Part shown: positions 10,848 to 22,800 of the stretch, one piece after another
Position numbering within the stretch: position 1 is the first letter of the stretch
Layout: every line of letters begins with the position of its first letter
Assembly (NCBI RefSeq): GCF_932526225.1
Contig: NC_064036.1
Location: forward strand, 17,134,953 to 17,198,952
Source: Nematostella vectensis
Lineage: Eukaryota; Cnidaria; Anthozoa; Actiniaria; Edwardsiidae
Length of the DNA stretch: 64,000 nucleotides
Direction: 5' to 3'
Translations under genes and position numbers: made by a program
The notes under the pieces: model-generated
What the model was told of the DNA's origin: nothing
Database searches by the model: none
Seen by the model: only the letters and a program-made list of their open reading frames with translations

Positions 10848-13800
10848 ATGGAAACCGTCCTCAAAGTTCTCTTTTTCGTGTTCGGAGCTCTGCTTTGCTG
10901 CAGTCAGCCCTCCGTTGGACTCACGAGGGAGACGTGCTCTGGTAAGTGTGGAACCAACTTGTAGATAATCTAATTGTTATACTGGTGACGGCGGGGCGTG
11001 GAGAATAATGTATTCTTGTGGTGGGGAGCTGATAAAACAAAGAGTGAAGGATTCGTAATTTTAAACGGCGATAGAACCTTCCGTAACTTGCAAATAAATA
11101 ATATGTTCTGATGCGACTAAAATGCGTGCATGTGCTAGGTCGCTTTGATAAATTATGGCCTAACGATGAAATGATATGCTTCTCTAAAGAGAGCGTGCAC
11201 TTCTGATTATTTATAAAAGAGAAAGAGCTTAGTATTTTAGATTTAAGCACGCAATCGACGCGAGAAAAAAAGCGATGGTAGTGTGCACCGTACGCTTAAT
11301 TAACAAAACAAAACATTATTTACAAGCTATCTAGCATGTAGCATCGTACAGGACTCGTGATTAGAAACTTCTGCTACGCCGTCTTACAAGTCATTGGAGT
11401 CATTTTCGAGAATGTTTTTATTGTCGAAAAACAAGTGTCGAGCAAATAAATCTTGTTTACGGAATAACCGTTGAATCAGCTAAACTTGCTGTTGATGCCA
11501 AGCGTTACTGCTCTTGTCTTGGGGTTACTGGGTGAATTGTCGACCACCAAAATCAAAACAAGGTCCTGCATGACCCTGGAGACTCATGTTTCACACAGCG
11601 TCATGATGGCCGTGATAACGAATACATGTTGAAACTATCACTTAGCTTGTTAGTACGCCTCCACGTAATTTCGTTATTCTAAAATTGGTCCTTAGCTTTC
11701 AATAGCGTTCAACGTTTCTTGTTGAAGTAGCCTGGTGAATTGAGACATCCACCCATTGATAAGACTATTTTGTTTGAATTCGAGAAATTACTGTTTTTTT
11801 TTATTCAATCCATTGAGTAAAACATTTTCACTTTCTAAAGCTTACTATAATATTTTCATTTTATTCGCTTAAGTTCCTAACCGTCATAATATGAAATGAT
11901 AAAAAATCCTTTCACATTGGTTATACATTTATGTTAACTATTTGAAAAAAGTGCAGGATATGGGTAATAAGTATCAATATTGTCTCTCTTTCCTTGAACT
12001 TTCCGGGCAGCAATTGGGGAGGGACCGGGTATTGACAAATTTTGTAATGTTTTCCAGGAAATATCCATGAATAACCACCCATGAAGGGGGTCGGAGGTAT
12101 GACCCCCCACCCCTCTGGAATCTCCAACCCCCTGGAAAAATAAATAAATACAGTAACTGCTAAGGAAAAAGGGCATTTTTGCCCCCCCCCCCCCCCCCTT
12201 CCCCTCTGGAAATTCCTGGGCGAGTAGTTGGATTTTCCTCCAGTTTTCCAAATGTCTTTGTGTTTGCACCCCAAAACGCACATACACACACGTACACGTA
12301 ATCCCCCCATAAATATTAGGCACCTTTAACAAGGAAGACGACGACGGCTAGGACACGAGATCGGAAATGTGTTCACTCTTGGCGGTAGTTGCAATGGAAT
12401 GAGCATAAGGGGGGGGGGCATAAGGGCTAGAAACAAACGATAATTAAGTAAGGACCTTACGCTACAGTAGCGAATGTTGAAGGAGTTAAAGGAGCTCTAC
12501 TAAGTAATAAGGGCATATTATTATTGCTTTCAGCCTCCACGACAGATATTCCAATGTCTTGCTGTCCCACTGAAATGCTAGCGTTTTGCTGCCTTCCTAT
12601 TGTAAGACCGTGTAACGAGACCCTTCAGCTCCAGCTTGCAGAGCTTATGGCAAACTTCTCAAGACTCGACGTGTCGTTTCCCCAGGTTCCCAGCTACCGG
12701 AAGCGACGGGATCTAACAGGTAAGAAAACCCCTTTCATTATGATAGCGACGGAATCTTTAATTGGGTAAGGAAACCCCACCCATTACGAGTCAACATATC
12801 GTCTCCCCTCTCTCCTTCCAGAGGTGCCAGATTACCCGAAAATAAGGAGTCAAATGTGAAAACCTCCATCGCTTGACCCTTCTGTAGCTATGCTTCATGA
12901 TACCGATATTACTGCTTCATCCAATACGCCTAACTCTTTTTTTTGCGTCATGTCTCATTCAATACACCTAACTTCTTTTTGCTTTGTGTATTTCCTTCAA
13001 TAAGCCTAACTCCTTCTCGCGTCATGTATTTCAGGAATTTCTAGAGGAAACACTTCCAGCGTAGACAAAATACCTGTGACAACCGGTGTCGGAGATCTGC
13101 CCAATTTAGGTGATTTCTCTAGCCTAACGGACTTCTTAGCGAGCAAAAACTCCTCCTCGAGTCAGCGCAAACCGTACTGTGTCCACCCAATGAATTCCTC
13201 CGCCTGCCTCAAGGGATTCTTTCTTGACAAAACATCACAGGCAGCAAAGCCATGCCCACCAGGTACTGAAAAATTCCCTGCTAGACAACAGGCTTTATTT
13301 CGTGTGACATCACTCCTCTCGTATGACATCACACCTCTCGTATGACATCACTCCTCTCGTATGACATCACTCCTCTCGTATGACATCACACCTCTCGTAT
13401 GACATCACTCCTCTGGCATGACATCACTCCTCTCGTATGACACCACTCCTCTTGTTAGACATCACCCCTCTCGTATGACATCACTCCTCTCGTATGACAT
13501 CACTCCTCTCGTATGACATCACTCCTCTCGTATGAGATCACTCCTCTCGTATGACATCACTCCTCTTGTATGACATCACTCCTCTCGTATGACATCACTC
13601 CTCTCGTAGGAGATCACTCCTCTTGTAGGACATCACTCCTCTCGTATGACATCACTCCTCTCGTATGACATCACTCCTCTCGTAGGAGATCACTCCTCTC
13701 GTAGGGCATCACTCCTCTCGTATGACATCACTCCTCTCGTAGGACATCAATCCTGTCATATGACATCATTCCTCTCATATGACATCACTTCTCCGTCCTT

Positions 13801-16800
13801 ACTGAAAATATGCCCGAAAGACGTATAGAAATTGACGAGATAAGTTTAAGAGGATTTCACTGCTTGAATGTCGTGTTCAATAGAAAGATATATGCAACCA
13901 TGGGTTCAGCCCTAGACTAGACGTTAGGTTTCTACTGCCCACAAACCTACTGACCAGATATTGTATGGTTACCTGTAGTTTTCTACTGCTCACAAGCCTA
14001 CTGACCAGGCATTTTCCGGACCTTGTAGGTTTCTACTGCCCACAGGATCAGCTTTGCATCATACCTTGCCCTGAAGGCTCGCACTGTCAGACGGGAAGAG
14101 TGGTAGCAAGTACTGTAAGTTGTGTAATTAACATTAATATTGTAGTGAGGTGGAGAAAGGAAAAAAGGTTGGTGAGTGAGGTAGAGAGAAGATGAGAGGT
14201 GGGGAAGTGAGGCAGAGAGAGAAATAGGCTTGCTACGGGACGTAGTGACAGAAAGAGAGGTCTGGAAGTGAGGTAGTGAGAGGAAGGGTTGGGTTCTCCA
14301 CTTTTTTTACCTCCACAAAAAACAATGGCGATATAAGCTGCGTTACGTGGTCTGACTCGAGATGAATGGCGGCTTCCTGTGCATTTTCATATCTCGTAAT
14401 GGAAGCATCCACATTTACTACCCTCTCATGCCCTAAAACAATTTAACAAGATCTCGCCCCTGTTAGTAGTTAAAACTTATAAATGACAATGCATGTGTCC
14501 TTTTTTTACAGGATTCCTCGTCGTATGGATGCAGACAGGCTGGCTATTGTTGTGAGCCGTCCGGGAAAGTACCCATATATGACCCGGTTGATAATCAGTA
14601 TATTTGTCCGGGATCACACCTACCCTCCCCCTGCAAGCAGGGATATTATTGTGCTAATGTCACCGAACGCGTTATCTGTCCCAAGGGGTCCTTTTGCCGA
14701 GAGGGGAGTACAACCCCCGAGCCTTGCCCGGTAAGTTACCGTAAATGCTGGTTTAGCGCCAAGTTCTTAATAGGAGCCCCACCCCCCTCATTAAGGTGCA
14801 AACTGTTAATAAAGCACCCCCTTTCAATAATAGCCTCCTTCCCCCTCAAAAGATTTAAGGGTGACCGAACATGCGGCTTAATCACCAGTAAGTTATTTTT
14901 GTCTTTTGCCAACAACGTGGACGTGTGTAGAACGTTTTATTAGAATTGCTCTTGTTCGATTCCGATGATTAGCTTGAAATTTAAAACCTAGTAAGTACCT
15001 GTATTGTATAAGCAGCTTTCTAATAACTGAGGTGGTATTTTTAGCTGCTCGCGGCGTCCGATTTTAAAAAGCTGTATCACAGGCCCGTACCCAGAGGGGG
15101 TGCAGGGGGTGCGAACGAACCCCACACACACACAACGGCCGAAGGTCGACTTTCGGTTCTCAATAGACGTGCTATTTGTAGACAAACTTATAAAGCATAA
15201 GCTAGATCACTCTGGTATGTAGCCAAATCCGACAATTAACATTCTGTGGCAATACTGTAAAGGCATAAAAAAATCCTTTTATGTTTTTTCGGGGTGTTCA
15301 GAGAACTCCCCCCGGAAAAATTAGGTCCACTTTTTCGGATTTCGCACCCCCCCCCCCTCCCCCAAGAAAAATCCTGGGTACGGGCCTGTATCATAACATA
15401 AATTCTCCGTCTTATCTGTAGCTACTCGCTTCATGTGAGGAGGGCGTGTCCGCTCCTGTCATCATGACAGCAGGGATTGCGTTACTCGTTCTCATCCTCG
15501 TCATTGCCATCGTCATCGTGGTGGGCTTCAAATATCGCCGACCAATCAGATTTTACAGCCAGCTTTACGTGGCGCGCTATTTGGCGCGAGAGAAGGAGGT
15601 GTTTCAGCTTGACAGCGGTCTAAGGTACAATGCCATGCGTCATGTTTCAGCTTGACAGCGGTCTAAGGTACAATGCCATGCGTCATGTTTCAGCTTGACA
15701 GAGGTCTAAGGTACAATGCCATGCGTCATGTTTATAGTTAAAACGTTTCGTGTTACGTCACTATAGACATGACGGAGAAAAAATTCTTAGTTGTCAATGT
15801 ATGTGTTGATAAAGCCCAGTAATGGCTACTCTGCGTAACTGCTGTTCTTGGGTTATGAGGTGCGCGCGGTTATCGTAAATACAAATTTTCATTAGATGCG
15901 CTCATAAAAATTAAACCGTGCGCGCGTCATTGTCAGCAATATAATTAACGATTGAAATTTCGGAAATGAGAAATGATTTTAAAGGTTTTTTGCCAGCGGC
16001 AATGCGTTTCCTGTTAGCTTTTTTCATTCAGACCGCGTAAAGAAGTTTTTCCTATTTAAGAAATCAATGAGCAACCTTTCTCCATATGGATCCAAGCACC
16101 CTTTACTACGCGGATTAAAGAGTGTCAATCAACCACTCTTTTGTTATCATTTATCATTAAAAATGCAGGGGTTTATTCAAAATAACAATCCACGAATGAA
16201 GTCTGATACGTTATCGACGATATTTTTTAGAAAATATCTTGGTTACTTGTTTGAATTAGCCGATGGAAATGGACGCTTTTGTGACTCGGCATTGAGCGGG
16301 AGCATAAAATGGCGGCGTGGTTGGACTTATTTAATACTTCATTTTACTTGACAAACTTGTGTGTGACAAAAATTTCTAATACCCCAAATATTGGTAGGAT
16401 AAAGCTATTGGCTGATTGGTTCAACTTTGTTCTTATAAGAATGGTTGCTGAAAGAGCAGCTGATGTAAAGACTCGAGCAGAGAAAATCGTGCCAAAGAAC
16501 TATACTGTGGACATTACCTTCAAGGATCTCAACCTCAAACTCAACAGTGTAAGTATATTTTGATAATCTCAGTCTTACCTGAAGAAGTCTTATTAAAGAC
16601 GAAAATTTGGAAGAGTCGAATACCAGTTTTTTATTTATTGTATTTTTTTAAGTATTGTATTTATTCTTCTGGTTCACGAACACGACAAGGGCCCCGAATG
16701 GTCTTTGGCGAGCACTTTCGAGCTTGCAAGCACCCAGTTTTTTTTTTATGCGAGACCGAGCATTTTCAGTTGTTGAATAAAACGAGCAGCGAGCACATCG

Positions 16801-19800
16801 AAAAATACAATGCGAGCACGGCGGAAGAAATGGGCGAGCATGCGAGCATTAGCCGAAAACTGCGAGCACATCGAAATTTCGGGGGACTATTCGGGGGCCT
16901 TACGACAATTTGGGCTTTTTGTATTTATTGGTGATCTCAGCTAAACCGGCGATGATGCATTCTTATTAATCAGTAATTTGTTTTGAAGTATAATCCATAC
17001 CATATTTAAAAGAACGCGATTATTATCTTGCCTAGAGCTGTGTGCGTCGAGACTTTTGTCGTAAACTTGCAGGAATTTGTGGTTCTACGATTTGTCTTTT
17101 TCCCCTCTTTATTTCTTCTTCGCTTCTGTATTCCCGGTTCCGAGGATGCAATTTTGCTGGATACCATTTCGAAATAGTTGCCCAGACCCTGATGTTTTAG
17201 AATATCACAGGTTTACCGCGCGCGCTCGGTCTTAGACCATTTAAAAGAACACGACATCCATTGATCGATTTTAGGGGACGAAAAAAACGGTTCTAATGGG
17301 AGTGACAGGAAAGATCAAGTCAGGTGAAGTGACTGCCGTCATGGGACCCTCTGGTGCGGGCAAAACTACCTTCCTGAACACTCTCAGTGGCAAGGCGTAC
17401 TACGGGGTAAGTCAACACGCTCAGTGGCAAGGCGTACTACGGGGTAAGTCAACACGCTCAGTGGCAAGGCGTACTACGGGGTAAGTCAACATGCTCAGTG
17501 GCAAGGCGTACTACGGGGTAAGTCAACGCGCTTAGTGGCAAGGCGTACTACGGGGTAAGGCAACACGCTCAGTGGCAAGGCGTCCTACGGGGTAAGTCAA
17601 CATGCTCAGTGGCAAGGCGTACTACGGAGTAAGACAACAAGCTCAGTGGCAAGGCGTACTACGGAGTAAGTCAACGCGCTTAGTGGCAAGGCGTACTACG
17701 GGGTAAGTTAACATGTTTAGTGGCAAGGCGTACTACGGTGTAAGTCAACACGCTCAGTAGCAAGGCGTACTACGGGGTAAGTCAACAAGCTCAGTGGCAA
17801 GTCGTGCTAAGGGGTAAGCCAACACGCTCAGTGGCAAGGCGTACTACGGGGTGAGTTAACAAGCTCAGTGGCAAGCGTACTACGGAATAAGACAACACGC
17901 TCAGTGGCAAGGCGTACTACGGGGTAAGTGAACACGCTCAGTGGCAAGCGTACTACGGAATAAGACAACACACTCAGTGGCAAGGCGTACTACGGAGTAA
18001 GTCAACGCGCTTAGTGGCAAGGCGTACTACGGGGTAAGTTAACATGTTTAGTGGCAAGGCGTACTACGGTGTAAGACAACACTCTTAGTGGCAAGGCGTC
18101 CTACGGGGTAAGTCAACACGCTCAGTGGCAAGTCGTGCTAAGGGGTAAGCCAACACGCTCAGTGGCAAAATGTACTACGGGGTAAGTTAACACGCTCAGT
18201 GGCAAGCGTACTACGGAATAAGACAACACGCTCAGTGGCAAGGCGTACTACGGGGTAAGTCAACAAGCTTAGTGGCAAGGCGTACTACGGGGTAAGTCAA
18301 CACTCTCAGTGGCAAGGCGTACTACGGGGTAAGTCAACAAGCTCAGTGGCAAGGCGTACTACGGAGTAAGACAACACTCTCAGTTGCAAGGCGTACTACG
18401 GAGTAAGTCAACGCGCTTAGTGGCAAGGCGTACTACGGGGTAAGTTAACATGTTTAGTGGCAAGGCGTACTACGGTGTAAGACAACACTCTGAGTGGCAA
18501 GGCGTCCTACGGGGTAAGACAACACGCTAAGTGGCAAGGCGTACTACGGGGTAAGTCAACACGCTCAGTGGCAAGGCGTACTACGGAGTAAGACAACACT
18601 CTCAGTTGCAAGGCGTACTACGGAGTAAGTCAACACTCTCAGTGGCAAGGCGTACTACGGGGTAAGTCAACAAGCTCAGTGGCAAGGCGTACTACGGAGT
18701 AAGACAACACTCTCAGTTGCAAGGCGTACTACGGAGTAAGTCAACGCGCTTAGTGGCAAGGCGTACTACGGGGTAAGTTAACATGTTTAGTGGCAAGGCG
18801 TACTACGGTGTAAGACAACACTCTGAGTGGCAAGGCGTCCTACGGGGTAAGTCAACACGCTCAGTAGCAAGGCGTACTACGGGGTAAGTCAACAAGCTCA
18901 GTGGCAAGCGTACTACGGAGTAAGACAACAAGCTCAGTGGCAAAACGTACTACTGACCGAAGTCTAACCTCTTAAGCTCGTACCACGGAAGAATTTGGCG
19001 CCACCCTCTTCTTTGGTTAGTTATCAATCATTTATCAAGCTAAAGTGTCGTACTTGTTTCTCATTAGACTCGCGGAGGTGAGATCTTCATCAATGGAAAG
19101 AAAGAGGATGACTTGGATATGTATCGTACCATAACAGGGTTCGTCCCTCAGGTATGTCAACTGATATAAAGTGAATCTTATGGACACAATACCCGGTACT
19201 CACGTTGGTTGACATGACGGAAAAACCTGGAAAATGCGCAATTCGGGATAGAGAAAGAAGAAACAATTTCTTACAATGGCTATAGGTTCCTTGTATTACG
19301 GACTGATTTTCAAAACACAAATATCGTGAGGCCGAAGTGCACATGACCAGATTTTGGCTTTTTATTTCCTTGATCATCCTTGCGCTATGTATGAGCTCAG
19401 GGACGAACAGCTCAAATTTAAATGACACTTTACAAAAATTCGCATCAATTTAAAAAAAAGTCGCACTTGATATTTTGTTTGCCATAAGTTACTAAGTACT
19501 CAGAAAAAATTTCTGCCTTATTCGATGTGAAATGGGCTTATTTGAAGCATCATGTCATGTTTTTCCGTCATGTCACGTTGGTTACTACAGGCAAAGCAAG
19601 AAAACTTTTTGTGAGGAAAGGCTTTTCAGATAGTGGAAATGCAATTGTCTTTCCCAAGTCAATTTAAGTCTGATATTTTTATAGAATTCTTAAAAGAAAA
19701 GTATTCGAGACTTTTCTTGTATTATCCGATGGAATTGTTCTGCGTGACTTGGCGTTCTTCGGATGCGTACAATGGCGGCGGCATGTCTAAGCTGGTACAA

Positions 19801-22800
19801 TGTGCATTGGCAAAAGAAAAAGGGGCAACTAACCTAGTTAGTCAAAGCAAAGTTGATATAACAATTATATCTAATCAAAGCTTTGCTAATATAGCCATTA
19901 TATCGCAAAACTATGTCGAAATAACCATTATATGTACTGTGATGGGCTTGGCCCTTTGTAGATTAAGATCTTTGCTTCTCTTCCTCGTTCTGTTATTGAT
20001 CCATTTGTCCTTAGGAGGATGTCATGCATCGTAACCTGACGGTAAAGGAAGTGCTGAGGTACCAAGCGGAACTGAGGCTTTCTTCGATCGTCAAAAAAGC
20101 AATGAAGGAAGAGCGAATTCATCAGGTAAACGTCATTTTTTACCATTAAAATCTTGAAGTATTGGGTCGTAGCAGGGTAAACTATGTGGGGCTCCCCCAG
20201 ATATCGGCCAAATGTCTCTAGTAAAGAATGCCTTTTTGTGCTTTTTTTTCTTTTTCATCTCACTGAATTGTTTCCCACAATTTTACGCCATATCCCTTTT
20301 GGACTCTAAAGGCCGATTTAGACAGCAAGATTTAGTAGTATGCGCCCTGCCTACGACAAGTCTTAGCCCTGAATTACACACTGCGACTTTCGTAGTCGAG
20401 CATGTCCTAGCGGATTGTAGGATGATTTACACTCTACAAATTGTAGGTGGTGTCGCATACAACTAAATCGTGCTGTCTAAATCAGATTTAACACAACCGT
20501 TTGGGTCTGGAGATTACAGTTGTTGTAAGAGATGCTTTAGTTGTTGTTGGCCTTGTCGTTTTTTTTTTTGTTGCTTTTGTTTATTTTGGTGCTGCTGTTG
20601 TTGTCTTTTTTGGTTGTTATTGCCGTTGCTGTTTTAGTGGTGGTTCTGGTTCTTTTTGCTAGTTGCTATTGTCGTTGGGACTTGAAGGACCCATAGTCAT
20701 TATCATCTTATTTCGCAGATCATCGAGTTGCTGGAGCTCGAGAGGATCCAAGACTCACAAATTGGCGACGAGGCTAGTACGCAGTGAGTTGGCGACTAGG
20801 TTAGTGTGTAGTGCGTTTTCAATTTTTAGTCACAATATTTTTTACGTCAGACAAACCGTGGCATATCAGGCGGGCAGAGAAAAAGAGTAAATATCGGAAT
20901 GGAACTGGTAGTGGATCCTACACTTCTTTTCCTCGACGAGCCAACAAGGTGATCATTCACGTTAAGTACAATGTAACCCGATAGTGCAAACCTGGGTAAC
21001 TCAAATTTAATTTCCCTTGTTGTTTCGACCTAATTTTCCGTCATCTTTACTTGGCAAAATTTACTCCGAATTCGGATAACTCCCCGCTTAATTGAACTAT
21101 TTTCCGTTTTCCTTGGCCACTTTTTGTTTTTCTTGTTAGTCAGATGGAAACGTTGATCGTTAATCTTATTTGGGTTCCATCCCACATTTATGGATAACAA
21201 TACCATTTAAATGAGCAACTAATTATTTTAGCTCAGCCCGAAGCTTGAAGCCCATTTAACTCTGCAATTATTACTGTATGCCTTTAGTATTCGAGCTAGC
21301 GGGCTCTACTTTCTCCCTTGTGTACTTGATCATTATTACTGTAATCCTCTAGGGTTCGAGTAAGCGGGTTCTACGGTATTGTTGTTTTGGATTTAAGGTG
21401 ATACCCCTCTTATTTGCCCTTACAGTGGTCTCGACAGTACCTCTAGTCTGTCTGTGTTGAACGCGCTACGCGCAGTTGCTGAGAGAGGCCGACTCACCAT
21501 TGTCTGTGTTATCCATCAGCCACGTTTTGAGATCTTCCGTAAGTTGCACTCTTCGCATATCAGCGTGAAAAGTAGTATGACCAACTGTGCTTAGCGTGCG
21601 ATATCGCAGAGTTCCTCATGCAGCTTAACACAAAGGCACTATAACTGCAGACCTTGTCAATGCTATCGCGTCTTTTCCATATGTGACCTCGTCGCTGCTA
21701 TCGCATATCTTCTATGTTACACAATCTTCTGTTTCCGTTTTATGTTTCACACCTTTTTTTTCTGTTTCCTAGGCGTGTTTCACACCTTTCTCTCTATGTT
21801 TCCTAGGCATGTTTCACACCTTTCTCTCTATGTTTCCTAGGTATGTTTCACTTTTTTGTCTCTGTGTTTCCTAGGCATCTTCCACACCTTTCCCTCTGTT
21901 TCCTAGGCATGTTTCACACCTTTCTCCTTATGTTTCCTAGGCATGTTTAACACCTCTCTCTCGTGTTTCCTAGGCATGTTTCACACCTCTCTCTCTGTTT
22001 CCTAGGCATGTTTCACACCTTTCTCTCTATGTTTCCTAGGCATGTTTCACACCTTTCTCCCTATGTTTCCTAGGCATGTTTCACACCTTTTAACTCTATA
22101 TTTCCAAGGCAGGTTTCACACCTTTCTCTCTATGTTCCCTAGGCATGTTTCAAACCTTTCCCTCTCTCTGTTTCCTAGGCATGTTTCACACCTTTCTATG
22201 TTTCTTAGGCATGTTCCATACCTTTCTCTCTATTTTTCCTAGGCATGTTTCACAACCTTCTATTCCTGGGTCCTGGTGGCCGCACTGTTTTCCAAGGTTC
22301 TGTTGACAAGGCGGAGGAATACTTCCAGCGTTTGGGATTCGAGAAGCCTCTAAACGTGAACCCCGCAGACTTCTACATGGACGTGATTGGAGGGTTGTAC
22401 GTCAAGGATAACTTTTCGCCTACACAACTTTTTGATGAATGGGAAACGTAAGTTAAATCTTTGCATTCCCAGATGATCGCGTATTAGACATTCAATTGTA
22501 AGGAAAAGCTTTTATAGCCGCTGAGAGCTTTGTCACGCAAGCTCACTTATACAGTAGCTCTGTCACGCAAATTCACGTGGCTCCGTAACTCAAGCTCACG
22601 TGACTCTGTCACGTGCCTTGTTCACGCATATAGCGTGACAAGGTCACGCTAAAGATGAGGTTATACGATCCAGCTTTTTGCATTGGTCTTTGATGTAATA
22701 TGATACCAAACACGACTTTTCGCACCGAGTTTGCTTGGTAACGCGTTTTGAGTTTTTGAGATCATTTTGAAAATGTTTAAAGAAAAAGGCGAATTTTAAG

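Noticed and set aside
13300-13828. CRISPR-like array (regular 19-bp units)
   Set aside because: There are no spacers: units are contiguous and near identical, and the context is a eukaryotic intron. The same holds for the 34-, 36- and 37-bp arrays.
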